Source of the DNA: a virus
DNA: 64,000 bases
Direction: 5' to 3' (one strand)
Virus record (IMG/VR): IMGVR_UViG_3300045918_000146
Coordinates: 1-64,000 of that record
Below, piece by piece: positions 1 to 7,956 of the stretch; positions within the stretch are counted from its first letter, which is position 1; every line of letters starts with the position of its first letter. Both the position numbers and the translations under genes were made by a program. Below the pieces are notes generated by a model. The model searched no databases and was not told the origin of the DNA. It saw only the letters and a list, made by a program, of their open reading frames with translations.

Positions 1-2
1 AG

Positions 3-122
3 CTGCTAGTTGAATTTAAGGGTCGTATTCACACACGTTATCAAGGCGACGAAAAAGACGTAAATATCGCTTATGGTATGGAAATTGTTTATGATGCACT
101 CACACAGGTATTAACAAGATGA
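3..122 (+). CDS. C-terminal fragment of an unknown protein
   Basis: The reading frame enters from the left edge and runs 39 codons to TGA. The fragment ends in DALTQVLTR. It is too short to assign a family. The real start lies outside the window. Confidence 0.55.
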   Translation: MLVEFKGRIHTRYQGDEKDVNIAYGMEIVYDALTQVLTR

Positions 123-187
123 GTACCTGAAAAGTAACAAAAGCAGGTAACAGTTTTTACTGATCGATTGCCATCGAAGAAGTAAAC

Positions 188-210
188 ATGTATCTTAGTT
201 TAGGATACAT
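188..210. other. Hairpin in leader of the acidic-repeat gene
   Basis: ATGTATC and GATACAT form a perfect 7-bp stem around a 9-nt loop, about 27 bases before the next start codon. No strong U-run follows, so a simple terminator is not convincing. It may be a leader hairpin or a protein-binding site. Confidence 0.3.
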
Positions 211-236
211 TGTAAAAATTTGTAGATAGATCTAAT

Positions 237-416
237 ATGCCCGACGATTTGCTAGATCTAGAAGATCTAGAAGATCTAGAAGATATAGTTTTAGAAAGAC
301 TTGATTCTGTTAAATATAAGTTAAAGACCGATCAGGCTTTTAAGAAACAGTATTTTGAACAAACAAATATAGAAAACAACCATAATATTCCTTCTGTGAT
401 CGAGGCCTGCTTATAA
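237..416 (+). CDS. Small acidic protein with Asp-Leu-Glu repeats (59 aa)
   Basis: A 59-codon gene starting with ATG. Residues 7-15 are three copies of Asp-Leu-Glu, encoded by three perfect 9-bp tandem repeats. The rest is charged and probably helical. The stop shares one base with the next start (TAATG), so the two genes are probably translationally coupled. A short acidic protein could be a DNA mimic or a partner of a basic protein, but nothing identifies a function. Confidence 0.6.
   Translation: MPDDLLDLEDLEDLEDIVLERLDSVKYKLKTDQAFKKQYFEQTNIENNHNIPSVIEACL
255..284 (+). repeat. Tandem 9-bp repeat GATCTAGAA (3 copies)
   Basis: GATCTAGAA occurs three times in direct tandem and is followed by GAT. 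The period is a multiple of three, so copy-number change would keep the host gene in frame. Confidence 0.85.
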
Positions 417-697
417 TGATTAGTGAACAAGCAATAATTGGAGATACTCTTTACGATAGCAAACTTTGTACAAAAGTTATCGCAATAACTCAATGTAAAA
501 GAGGAGACTGTATTTATTGGTGTGACGACGGTAGTGATTGGCACCACTACTTGTTTGATGAAAAAAGTATATTGCGTACTACAGATAGCAATCGTATAAA
601 AGCAGCTAAGATAGTTAGTTGGACAGATTTTGCTTGGGTGAAATACCGACGGTTATGGAAACTTGCCGTTCAAAATCAATTCGTATGCAATGAGTAA
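416..697 (+). CDS. Hypothetical protein (93 aa)
   Basis: Starts at ATG, coupled to the preceding gene by TAATG. It is rich in Trp and Cys (a CKRGDCIYWCDDG stretch) with a basic C-terminal third. No family recognised. It looks like a small soluble beta-rich phage accessory protein. Confidence 0.6.
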   Translation: MISEQAIIGDTLYDSKLCTKVIAITQCKRGDCIYWCDDGSDWHHYLFDEKSILRTTDSNRIKAAKIVSWTDFAWVKYRRLWKLAVQNQFVCNE

Positions 698-723
698 TAT
701 TCGCCCTATTACACGGAGACAAA

Positions 724-1137
724 ATGATACAGTTAAAGTACGCTAGTTTAAGTTCAGCTGAACAAAAATGTCTAACAGACGCGAGTATCGTCCTAATGAA
801 AGTAGTAACTGAAATATATGGTTCTGAAAAAGGGATGGATTTGTGGGCTACAATTGTAGATACAATAGATGATAATCTAAAGGGCGATATTTTCTTTGGC
901 ATGATTAGTGGAAAATATGTAGCAAACAGTGTTACAATTACAAAATGCAGCCCGACTGATTTCGTACAAATGATTAAGGTTGTTCGGACTTATACTGGTA
1001 TGGGATTAAAAGACGCTAAAGATCTATGTGACCTTCTAAGAAATAACGGTACAATAAGTAGTGTAAGCGTAATAGAAGGTAAAAAAGCTTCAGACTTTAT
1101 TCGTAATATTAAAATGTGCGGCGGGGATGCCTTATGA
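724..1137 (+). CDS. Ribosomal protein L7/L12 C-terminal-domain-like protein
   Basis: This is a 137-residue protein. Its last 60 residues resemble the C-terminal domain of bacterial L7/L12, the stalk domain that recruits translation factors. The diagnostic helix IKVVRTYTGMGLKDAKDLC matches the L12 pattern IKAVRGATGLGLKEAKDLV, including the Lys, Arg and Gly used for factor binding. The N-terminal half, from residue 1 to about 70, does not look like the L12 dimerisation domain or hinge, so it should not enter the ribosome as a normal L12. An IF-1 homologue lies 4 kb downstream. Homologous CTD-like proteins are known in other large phages. A role in altering factor recruitment or binding another partner is inference. 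Confidence 0.8.
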   Translation: MIQLKYASLSSAEQKCLTDASIVLMKVVTEIYGSEKGMDLWATIVDTIDDNLKGDIFFGMISGKYVANSVTITKCSPTDFVQMIKVVRTYTGMGLKDAKDLCDLLRNNGTISSVSVIEGKKASDFIRNIKMCGGDAL

Positions 1138-1376
1138 AGCCATATACATTAAAACTATTGCCAGATAGTCCTATCTTAAAATATATATTAAAAGAAACTA
1201 GTAATAAACTGATGTTTGGGTTCAAAGGCGTTAAACAGTATATGATGTCGATGCATAATGCTTCTATCGACTTTCAGATTTTAGGTGATTTGACATTAAT
1301 CTCAATCTCGTGCAATATAGACTTTGAAGATAAAAACCAGATGTTACTATTTCTAATGAAGGTAGATCATGTTTAA
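1134..1376 (+). CDS. Hypothetical protein (80 aa)
   Basis: I chose the ATG at 1134 because it gives an ATGA overlap with the L12-like gene. An upstream start would add six residues. The protein opens with a Leu-Pro-Asp-Ser-Pro turn and ends in a hydrophobic MLLFLMK strand. The same two landmarks occur in the gene at 2216, so they may be distant paralogues. Function unknown. Confidence 0.6.
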   Translation: MKPYTLKLLPDSPILKYILKETSNKLMFGFKGVKQYMMSMHNASIDFQILGDLTLISISCNIDFEDKNQMLLFLMKVDHV

Positions 1377-1704
1377 ACAGAATATTAAAGATATTACAAT
1401 AGCAGATACTGACAAAATCGAAGAATATAAAGATATTGCTAAAGATTTCTTAAATAACATCTGTAATACAGATTATAACGAATGTTTTATTAGTGACGAA
1501 TCATGTTTATCTGATTTTGCAGGCTGTTGTTTTCCTGAAGACTTTGATTCTGTGGGTATGACACTCACAGAATTTTATGCACGTGGTAAGGAATTTGCAG
1601 TAGCAAAAGTAAAAGAAAAATATGGAATAGATGTAGATGTTAATGACTATTTTATTACTATCTTTGAGAAAATTAAACAGCAACAATATATGAGATCTCA
1701 ATGA
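1369..1704 (+). CDS. Hypothetical protein (111 aa)
   Basis: ATG start overlapping the previous gene by 8 bases and the next by 4. An acidic N-terminal half carries five Cys, followed by a lysine-rich helical segment. No recognised domain. Confidence 0.6.
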   Translation: MFKQNIKDITIADTDKIEEYKDIAKDFLNNICNTDYNECFISDESCLSDFAGCCFPEDFDSVGMTLTEFYARGKEFAVAKVKEKYGIDVDVNDYFITIFEKIKQQQYMRSQ

Positions 1705-2219
1705 GAAACATTAATTATAATTGGGTTCCGCCGACATACACCGAGTTAAGAACACTTGTTTTTAAAGATCATCCTTTTCATTGTGCAGATTGTAATGCTG
1801 AATTAACATTTAAGCACCCTAATTATGAATATAAGGCAGAAAATAAAAAACGTGTAATGATCTCTTCTCATTACACAGATGCATTATGTAGGACATGTTT
1901 TGCTAAACGGCTTAAACTTTGGTTTGCTACGCCATTAAAATCACTTACTAAACATGGAAAATATAAATTAACTAAATCCGACCGTAAAATAGGAACGTGT
2001 GACACTTGTTATAAAACACGTAAAAAAGTTGCATCTATAATTTGGACAGATTGGTGTAACAGTAGGTTTGGGTCAGACTGGTGGAATGGATTTTGGATAT
2101 GCCGAGACTGTTTGTGTGAGTGTGTATTACTAGGTAAAGATAGTCATACGATGGTAGATTATTCTATCAAAGGAGAGAAGACAACTTATAATGAGGTCGG
2201 AGCTAGAATATTAATATGA
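1701..2219 (+). CDS. Multi-CxxC putative zinc-binding protein (172 aa)
   Basis: Four CxxC pairs are visible: CADC near residue 28, CRTC near 63, CDTC near 101 and CRDC near 134, plus further single Cys. Two zinc-ribbon-like pairs (1 with 2, 3 with 4) are the simplest reading. The protein is basic and Trp-rich between the pairs, which fits nucleic-acid or protein binding. It sits in an ATGA-coupled string of small genes. Function unknown. Confidence 0.65.
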   Translation: MRNINYNWVPPTYTELRTLVFKDHPFHCADCNAELTFKHPNYEYKAENKKRVMISSHYTDALCRTCFAKRLKLWFATPLKSLTKHGKYKLTKSDRKIGTCDTCYKTRKKVASIIWTDWCNSRFGSDWWNGFWICRDCLCECVLLGKDSHTMVDYSIKGEKTTYNEVGARILI

Positions 2220-2497
2220 CATCAATGTTGTTTAGGGAAATTAATCCAGATTCTCCATTCTTTAACAGGTATATATCCAAAAGTATAAAAGAGCGTTGCT
2301 TACGTCTATCGTGTTTATTGGATAAGAGGATAAAGATTATTTATAATGGTTTAGTACCAATTCAGTTTAAAGAGTGGTACGGTTGGCTATTAGAAAATAA
2401 CGGTGGGATAATAGCAAACAATTATGCATTATGTTTTCTGGATATGCAAACAAAAGTTATGTTCCTACTTAAATTTCAACGGGAATATTTTGATTAA
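2216..2497 (+). CDS. Hypothetical protein (93 aa)
   Basis: ATG start in an ATGA overlap with the zinc-binding gene. It contains an NPDSPFFNRYISK segment at the N terminus and a VMFLLKF strand near the C terminus, echoing the gene at 1134. No domain recognised. Confidence 0.6.
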   Translation: MTSMLFREINPDSPFFNRYISKSIKERCLRLSCLLDKRIKIIYNGLVPIQFKEWYGWLLENNGGIIANNYALCFLDMQTKVMFLLKFQREYFD

Positions 2498-2504
2498 TCA
2501 TTAC

Positions 2505-2533
2505 TTGCGGTAACTGTTGCATTCTGTTATAGT
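2505..2533 (+). promoter_or_regulatory. Sigma70-like promoter
   Basis: TTGCGG, a 17-base spacer and TATAGT lie in the gap before the gene at 2558. The predicted start of transcription is about 17 bases before that gene's ribosome binding site. Confidence 0.55.
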
Positions 2534-2557
2534 TAATATTAATAGAGGAATAGAAAT

Positions 2558-2905
2558 GTGGAAACAAGTGTAGATGATACAGTAGAGAATGAGCTATTAG
2601 ATCTTATAGCAGTATTAGATACTGCATTAATAAGTGATCATCCTGCCGTTAAAGATCAGCTAACCAAGTTACTTACAATATCAGCACTTATACGATCATA
2701 TAAAGATATACCTAATAGTTATGGTCCATTTAGAAGATTATTTGAAGATAGTAAAAATCTTAAAAATCGTGTTAGAGATCTAGAAGAAAAAGATCTTAAA
2801 CGCAATATAATAGACACGCATAAAACATTATTTCGAGATGTAAATAAAACAGCATCTATAATTCCATTTACCAAATACGCAGACAAGCAACCAATTAAAG
2901 AGTAA
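2558..2905 (+). CDS. Helical hypothetical protein (115 aa), GTG start
   Basis: The start is GTG, preceded by AGAGGAA. An overlapping ATG two bases upstream reads only five codons before a stop. The protein is predicted mostly alpha-helical, with a charged coiled-coil-like segment around residues 65-95. It is the first gene after a promoter. Function unknown. Confidence 0.6.
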   Translation: METSVDDTVENELLDLIAVLDTALISDHPAVKDQLTKLLTISALIRSYKDIPNSYGPFRRLFEDSKNLKNRVRDLEEKDLKRNIIDTHKTLFRDVNKTASIIPFTKYADKQPIKE

Positions 2906-2920
2906 CATAAGGATCTCATA

Positions 2921-3754
2921 GTGAATAGACATTATAGTAGTTCAAACGTAGTTAACTGGTTACGCGATCGTGTATTTCGCATAGAGAAGCCAACAGCTTT
3001 AAGTTGGGGACAATGGGATGTATGGGAAGACGAGTTAAAGAAATCTAAACCAGTTGCATATTTCTTTACTGAAGTATTACCTGATTGGATAGAGTATATT
3101 CCGAAGTATACCATAGATTACGTGTATGATGCAATTTATTATATTCGTAATAGGTTAGAAGGATCACATAGATTAAGTTCTGAATTAAAAAAAGGTACCT
3201 ATCACGAACTTAGCAGTAGATTACTACATAGCTGTTTTGACTCATACGTAGAATTCATTGAGGTGGAGGAGGCAAATATGCATGTTGCTTTTAGTAGTAA
3301 AGAAGATAGAGAAAAGTATAACGTGCCATGGTGGAGATGGAATAGATTATTTAGGATAAAGACATGGAGAAATGAACAAGCGGCAATCGATCACCTAAAG
3401 TGGGAAATGACTTTAGATAAACCAAATCCAAATGATCCAAATCATCAGTTAAGTGAACATCAAGCAATTAGTGCTAGAGAAAAAATGGCATTATATACCT
3501 GGTGGAAACATATAAGACCCGCAAGAGGTGACGCATGGGATGATTCGGGTTTTGGTGCTTTTTGGATAGAAATGGATAAGTTGCATGGAGAAGATTGGCT
3601 TGGATTGGGCGGAAAAGGTAAAATGACACCCGCACAAAAACGTAAATACGATAAGCTGTGTAAAATAAAAGACGACCTAGATGTTCAACGCGAACAAGAA
3701 GATGAGGATATGCTTATTAGGCTCATCAAGATCCGTAAATCACTTTGGACATAA
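2921..3754 (+). CDS. Conserved Trp-rich phage protein (277 aa)
   Basis: GTG start with AAGGA upstream. The protein is strikingly rich in Trp, including WGQWDVWEDEL and VPWWRWNRLFRIKTW. It has an LPDWIEYIPKY segment near residue 53 and a charged coiled-coil tail. Proteins with this LPDWIEYIP-type segment recur, as far as I know, in large T4-like phages without an assigned role. Nothing suggests an enzyme active site. Confidence 0.7.
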   Translation: MNRHYSSSNVVNWLRDRVFRIEKPTALSWGQWDVWEDELKKSKPVAYFFTEVLPDWIEYIPKYTIDYVYDAIYYIRNRLEGSHRLSSELKKGTYHELSSRLLHSCFDSYVEFIEVEEANMHVAFSSKEDREKYNVPWWRWNRLFRIKTWRNEQAAIDHLKWEMTLDKPNPNDPNHQLSEHQAISAREKMALYTWWKHIRPARGDAWDDSGFGAFWIEMDKLHGEDWLGLGGKGKMTPAQKRKYDKLCKIKDDLDVQREQEDEDMLIRLIKIRKSLWT

Positions 3755-3773
3755 ATCAAATAGGGGAATCAGA

Positions 3774-4145
3774 ATGAATTTTATATTTTGGGCTGCCATA
3801 GCAGTATATTTAAGTTTATACATAGGTATAGTATGGGCATTCTTAACGACGATAGGTATTATAGTTAGTATTGATTTGGTTAATAAGTATTTAGAAATTC
3901 GTAAAGAAGAAAGAATTAAGAAAATCCGAGAAGAAAATGTTTTATTGTCAATAGAAGTAGCTGAGCACAAGGATCAATGGTATTATTTAATTCATGACGT
4001 TACTAAAAACGTAATGGTTAAACAAGCTAATACTTTAGATGAAATAGTTGAATTCTTAGTATTTAGTTATAAAGGTAAAATGGTATTAGTGCAAAAAAGT
4101 AAAGACGATATCGTAACTCTAGCAGACCTAACAGGAGTAGTGTAA
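3774..4145 (+). CDS. N-terminally anchored membrane protein (123 aa)
   Basis: I chose the ATG at 3774, preceded by AGGGGAA, over longer starts inside the previous gene. Residues 4-40 form one long or two short membrane segments, followed by a basic EIRKEERIKKIREE stretch. The remaining 75 residues look cytoplasmic with alternating strands. It is probably an inner-membrane protein of unknown role. Confidence 0.6.
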   Translation: MNFIFWAAIAVYLSLYIGIVWAFLTTIGIIVSIDLVNKYLEIRKEERIKKIREENVLLSIEVAEHKDQWYYLIHDVTKNVMVKQANTLDEIVEFLVFSYKGKMVLVQKSKDDIVTLADLTGVV

Positions 4146-4147
4146 TT

Positions 4148-4573
4148 ATGGATATACAAATACCAGCAGAAGGAATATCAAAAAGAAAAAGTTGGCCAGA
4201 TGCAGATTATTACCAAGTACCATGCGAATGCGGGTGCAATAATTCAATTGATTTTAGTATAGAAATAGATGAGGGTAGTATTGTAACTACCTTTTGTTCT
4301 ACAACTAAAACAAATTACTGGTATAATCTAATAGATGTCAAATATAGCGAAAACTGGATGTTACTAAATACCAAGCTATTCATAAATGATTGGTACAATA
4401 GATTAACTATAGTATGGCATGCGATTGTCCATGGATACTTTAAAACTGAGTCGTGTGTGTTATTAACTCCACAACAAGCTTTGAATTTTTCCGAAGTATT
4501 AAAAGAAGGAATTACAAAATATGAAAAACTCAACGAATCCGGAAAAAAAGAGGTTAGTAACAAGTTTGTGTAG
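4148..4573 (+). CDS. Hypothetical protein (141 aa)
   Basis: ATG start two bases after the previous stop. It has a CECGCNN motif near residue 26, suggestive of a half zinc site. The middle part resembles compact phage proteins of the IVWHAIVHGYF type. No function assigned. Confidence 0.6.
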   Translation: MDIQIPAEGISKRKSWPDADYYQVPCECGCNNSIDFSIEIDEGSIVTTFCSTTKTNYWYNLIDVKYSENWMLLNTKLFINDWYNRLTIVWHAIVHGYFKTESCVLLTPQQALNFSEVLKEGITKYEKLNESGKKEVSNKFV

Positions 4574-4850
4574 ACCACAAGATTATCAAGTTGATAGATC
4601 ATCACTACGGTCTCGTTACGGTGGTAAACCATCAAAAATGGTTTACGCTGGCGGCGGGTATGGTTGGCATAAATCTTATGCTCCTGATACTAGACCGTTC
4701 ATGAAAGATTGGTTAGTTAGATTATTTGGACATCTACATTATTTAACGTCTCATGCTCCTAAAAAAGTTAATAGCCGTTGGAAACAAGCAGATATAAGAA
4801 TGCATAATAGAATGAAGTATAGAAAAAGTGCGTTACACGAAAGATTTTGA
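4521..4850 (+). CDS. Basic hypothetical protein (109 aa)
   Basis: Overlaps the previous gene by 53 bases in another frame, unusually long here. Composition (GGGYGWHKSY, then RWKQADIRMHNRMKYRK) looks like a genuine basic nucleic-acid-binding type protein rather than chance. Its TGA overlaps the next ATG (TGATG). Confidence 0.55.
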   Translation: MKNSTNPEKKRLVTSLCRPQDYQVDRSSLRSRYGGKPSKMVYAGGGYGWHKSYAPDTRPFMKDWLVRLFGHLHYLTSHAPKKVNSRWKQADIRMHNRMKYRKSALHERF

Positions 4851-5314
4851 TGAATCACTGGAACTATTCAATAGCAGAGTTAGCAGACATTGGGTTAACT
4901 AATACAGATCCTTTGGTTCGAGAACTTGCTAGATTAGTAGGAAACATTGTAATTAGTTATCATAGCGTCAAATTTAATAACAACTATACATTAGACGAGT
5001 TCTTCGAAAATCCGTATAAAATGATTATTGATATAGAAGATGATTATAGAATTATCCAAACAGATTTTACGGATTTGAAAGTTGACTACAAAATATTATC
5101 TGAACGTTTAGATGCTTTTAAGTTGGATTTAGATGCTGACGAACAACAATACCAAATCAACAGTTTAAAATCTAGATTACTTGACAAAAACATAATCTTG
5201 AATGATTTACGTACAGATTTGCATGTTAAAGAGCATGAAATATTACGGTTACAAGATAAGGTTAAAGAGCTTGAGGGAAAATTCTCGATGTGGAAAATCT
5301 TAGAAAACGGATAA
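4850..5314 (+). CDS. Coiled-coil protein (154 aa)
   Basis: I chose the ATG at 4850, in a TGATG junction with the previous gene, over a TTG one codon earlier. The last 90 residues show heptad-like spacing of Leu and Ile with charged residues, predicting a long coiled coil. The extreme end is FSMWKILENG, and a related WGILATE-type end occurs in the protein at 54701. Function unknown. Confidence 0.65.
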   Translation: MNHWNYSIAELADIGLTNTDPLVRELARLVGNIVISYHSVKFNNNYTLDEFFENPYKMIIDIEDDYRIIQTDFTDLKVDYKILSERLDAFKLDLDADEQQYQINSLKSRLLDKNIILNDLRTDLHVKEHEILRLQDKVKELEGKFSMWKILENG

Positions 5315-5317
5315 ATA
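5311..5317 (+). promoter_or_regulatory. Candidate T4-type late promoter (ATAAATA)
   Basis: GGATAAATAA lies 29 bases before the IF-1 start codon. The same element recurs at similar distance before six other genes. Confidence 0.45.
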
Positions 5318-5339
5318 ACATACTATTTAAAGGAATCAA

Positions 5340-5552
5340 ATGAAAGAAGAAGCAATGGTTTTTGAAGGTGTAGTCACCGAACTATTACCTAACGCAACTT
5401 TTAGGGTAACATTAACAAATAACATGAATATTCTTGCATATCTAGGAGGAAAGCTACGCAAGAATACTATCAATATTCTACTAGCAGACAAAGTTCGTGT
5501 AGAAGTTTCTGGGTATGATCTTACACGCGGGCGTATTACTTTTCGCCTCTAA
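5340..5552 (+). CDS. infA: Translation initiation factor IF-1 homologue
   Basis: This 70-residue protein matches bacterial IF-1 over its whole length. The OB-fold signature is intact: [18 protein letters not shown], then the ISGKMRKN-type segment as LGGKLRKN, then [11 protein letters not shown] at the C terminus (bacterial YDLSKGRIVFR). IF-1 binds the ribosomal A site during initiation. SD AAAGGA lies 10 bases before the ATG. Bacterial IF-1 is about 72 residues, so this is full length. Together with the L12-like gene it suggests tuning of host translation initiation, perhaps favouring phage mRNA. That role is inferred. Alternative: another small S1-like OB-fold protein, but the identity pattern is specific to IF-1. 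Confidence 0.9.
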   Translation: MKEEAMVFEGVVTELLPNATFRVTLTNNMNILAYLGGKLRKNTINILLADKVRVEVSGYDLTRGRITFRL

Positions 5553-5621
5553 GATATCATAGACTTAACAAGTTCTAATAACTAGTTAATGATTTCAATA
5601 GCATATATCTAAAAATATGTC

Positions 5622-5650
5622 TTGACTTTTCAACCATTCTCCTGTATAAT
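5622..5650 (+). promoter_or_regulatory. Strong sigma70-like promoter
   Basis: TTGACT, 17 bases, then a perfect TATAAT, 34 bases before the ATG of the gene at 5685. One of the best promoter matches in the window. Confidence 0.8.
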
Positions 5651-5684
5651 GTCTGTATTAAATATAACAGCGGAGTTAATATAC

Positions 5685-6389
5685 ATGAAATCTTTCACTT
5701 ACGCGAAATCTTCTAATAAACACTCCGAAGTGGTTAAGACATTTAATACTATTAATGCTGTTGCGGCAATCTTAATTGCTTTCAATAATGCTAATAACCA
5801 GATTGAGAAAAGAGATTACTGCGACGAGACTGGTAATAAAATAGTTTCAAATAGATCGTTTGCGATACATTTACTTGAACAACCACAATTAATAACAGAA
5901 GAAGATAAAAGCAAAGCAAAAGAAATCATCCAGTATATCCAAGGAGTAGTTACTATGGGTATATTATCTAATAGAAAAATATCACCTTTTACATTAGATT
6001 TAGCTAAACTGTTAGATGAAGAAACAGTTCCGGAGTTCAAGATTGGATTACTTGTATATGCAGCAAACATATACTATCAAGGTAAGAAACGAGAAGAATT
6101 AGATGAACAGACACTCGAAGTACTATATACTTCTCAGCCACTAGGCGAAGAAGGTGATAAAGTAGCAGTTAATTTTAACTGCATTGAATACCGGTTTGTA
6201 TCACAACTAAGTTGTTTTAATGCTTATGGAAAGGATGAGAAAGGTAACCTAGTTAGTTTTCTTACAAAAAAAGAAGAATTATGTAAATCACAAGTATTAA
6301 CAGGGAAGATAAAGAAAGCCGGGCTAGATCAATGGCATAAAAATGCCTGTGTAACTCAGTTGAATTATGTTAAGGGTATTAAGGATTAG
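5685..6389 (+). CDS. Conserved phage protein driven by a strong early-type promoter (234 aa)
   Basis: ATG at 5685, preceded by CGGAG. A longer TTG start would overlap the promoter and is rejected. The protein has a helical N-terminal half and a C-terminal half with FNCIEYRFVSQLSCFNAYG. It is the only gene after this promoter before convergent minus-strand genes, so it is probably highly expressed early. No catalytic motif recognised, and I cannot name a family. Confidence 0.65.
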   Translation: MKSFTYAKSSNKHSEVVKTFNTINAVAAILIAFNNANNQIEKRDYCDETGNKIVSNRSFAIHLLEQPQLITEEDKSKAKEIIQYIQGVVTMGILSNRKISPFTLDLAKLLDEETVPEFKIGLLVYAANIYYQGKKREELDEQTLEVLYTSQPLGEEGDKVAVNFNCIEYRFVSQLSCFNAYGKDEKGNLVSFLTKKEELCKSQVLTGKIKKAGLDQWHKNACVTQLNYVKGIKD

Positions 6390-6882
6390 ACTTATTATCG
6401 GAGCGACGAATAGACGGTACTGCTGAATGTAATCGTTTATCTGATGTTTGTTCTATTATTTCTTCAAGATAAGACACATGGGCAGCAAGTTTTGCGTTGT
6501 CAACGGCAAATCTATGCATTTCTTCACGCGCTAAATCTAAACTAGTGCTTAATTTCTCAACTAAACCTTTAAGTTCTACAACTTGCGAAGATAAAAATTC
6601 TACTTCGGCAGATAATTTACCTACTTTACTCACTGCTTCGTTACGCTCTTGTTCAATAACAAACATGCGTTCCACAACACGATCTCGATCTAATTTAGTT
6701 TCGTCTCGTTCTTTCTTATATGACTCCAACATGTTTTGGTAAGAAGAATCTTCGTGTAAGGCTTTTTGATCAGACGAAACTTTACGTCGTATAATAGATA
6801 TACCGTATGCAATAACTACACTTATCGACGGTAATCCTACTGCCCATGTTACTAGTTCTGTACCGATAGATTCTATTACCAT
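6379..6882 (-). CDS. Inner-membrane anchored coiled-coil protein (167 aa)
   Basis: ATG start with GAGGA seven bases upstream. One transmembrane segment at residues 10-31 is followed by RRK and a long coiled coil (about residues 50-145). The topology resembles an i-spanin, but a better spanin pair exists at 9962-10713 and no lipoprotein gene overlaps this one. It converges with the previous + strand gene, overlapping by 11 bases. Possibly a membrane-tethered scaffold or exclusion protein. Confidence 0.65.
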   Translation of the reverse strand: MVIESIGTELVTWAVGLPSISVVIAYGISIIRRKVSSDQKALHEDSSYQNMLESYKKERDETKLDRDRVVERMFVIEQERNEAVSKVGKLSAEVEFLSSQVVELKGLVEKLSTSLDLAREEMHRFAVDNAKLAAHVSYLEEIIEQTSDKRLHSAVPSIRRSDNKSNP

Positions 6883-7054
6883 ATTTTGTCCTCAGTCTGT
6901 TAAGTTTAATATTAAAATACCCTATTATTAAACATAATATGTTTAGACTGTAATAACATATATTTATGCTCTGTTAATCTAGAGTTATAACGTATGTATA
7001 TTATCAATTACTGGCCACAACCTAAAGTGGTTAACTAAAGACTATGCATTAAAC

Positions 7055-7144
7055 ATGCTGGTCTTATTTATCATGCCTAGTATTATTGGCGGAAGTGCTC
7101 TATTGTATTTCGTCTTCCGCCAATTAGATAATATTACAACATAA
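7055..7144 (+). CDS. Possible tiny membrane peptide (29 aa)
   Basis: A 29-codon ATG frame encodes a nearly continuous hydrophobic stretch (MLVLFIMPSIIGGSALLYFV) ending RQLDNITT. It has no clear ribosome binding site. The open frame extends upstream without a start codon, and a short MYIINYWPQPKVVN frame overlaps it, so a decayed longer gene is possible. It lies in the 264-base gap between two minus-strand genes. Confidence 0.3.
   Translation: MLVLFIMPSIIGGSALLYFVFRQLDNITT
7085..7124. terminator. Perfect 11-bp inverted repeat, putative terminator of phoH
   Basis: ATTGGCGGAAG and CTTCCGCCAAT form an 11-bp stem around an 18-base loop, just downstream of phoH on the minus strand. The stem is far more GC-rich than its surroundings. 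There is no long U-run on either side, so it may act as a bidirectional terminator, an mRNA 3' stabiliser or a protein-binding palindrome. Confidence 0.5.
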
Positions 7145-7146
7145 TA

Positions 7147-7956
7147 TCACTCTTCCCCATATAATTTCAATACTTCTGAAACTAACGGGTGTCTTTGTAC
7201 ATCAGAATGCCCAAATTCCAATGTTACGATAGAATTGCCACGATAATTCTTAAACCGTTTAAAAAAGTCAGATAAACCATTCTCGGTTACAAATTTCTTA
7301 TCCATCTGTTTTAAATCGCCGGTAATAACCATCTTAGAGCCTTCACCTATACGTGTCAATAACATTAAAGTCATGTTAGAACTTGCTGACTGCATTTCGT
7401 CAGCAACAACAAAGGTATTTTTGAAAGTTCTACCACGTAACATAGATAACGCAGCTAATTCTAATACTTCTTCTTCCAATAAACGGTTCAATTCTTGAAT
7501 GGTATAATATTCTTTAAATATTTCCATTATTGGTACTGCCCATGGTAACAGTTTTTCGGTTAACGTTCCAGGTAAGAAACCATGATTTTCGTTATCTACT
7601 GCAACTGCTGGTCTAGTTATTACAATCTTACTTATTTCACCCCCTTTCAGTGCTTTTATAGCTGCCAATACCCCAAGCCAGGTCTTGCCAGTACCCGCCG
7701 GGCCAGTAGCAAATATAACTAATTTATCTGGGTCCATAAGGTAATCTACATATTCTGACTGTTTTTCTGATTTTGGTGTAATAGATACTGTTTTCCTTTG
7801 TTCAACAAATGATTTAAAATTAAAAACATTATTACTTATTGTGCTACTTCTTGGATTACTACTTTGTCTTTTTCCCCCTTTGTTTGAGATTCTATGTTGT
7901 GGTACTTCTGCTACATCATCAAATGCTACTTTACGGGTAGTTCTACGTTTGGACAA
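7147..7956 (-). CDS. phoH: PhoH-like ATPase (269 aa)
   Basis: PhoH-family P-loop ATPase, frequent in large phages and linked to RNA metabolism. Walker A is GPAGTGKT and Walker B is VVADEMQ, followed by the family ITGDLKQMD sensor segment. The N terminus has a basic, disordered 60-residue extension. I chose the TTG at 7956 because AAGGAG lies 8 bases before it and it gives the plausible N terminus MSKRRTTRKVAF. A GTG 39 bases upstream is the alternative (282 aa). It is transcribed against the surrounding genes. Host PhoH works with YbeY-type RNases, but the phage role is unknown. Confidence 0.9.
   Translation of the reverse strand: MSKRRTTRKVAFDDVAEVPQHRISNKGGKRQSSNPRSSTISNNVFNFKSFVEQRKTVSITPKSEKQSEYVDYLMDPDKLVIFATGPAGTGKTWLGVLAAIKALKGGEISKIVITRPAVAVDNENHGFLPGTLTEKLLPWAVPIMEIFKEYYTIQELNRLLEEEVLELAALSMLRGRTFKNTFVVADEMQSASSNMTLMLLTRIGEGSKMVITGDLKQMDKKFVTENGLSDFFKRFKNYRGNSIVTLEFGHSDVQRHPLVSEVLKLYGEE

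Noticed and set aside
6379-6882. Second i-spanin
   Set aside because: Topology fits, but there is no partner lipoprotein gene nearby, and a complete spanin pair already exists at 9962-10713.
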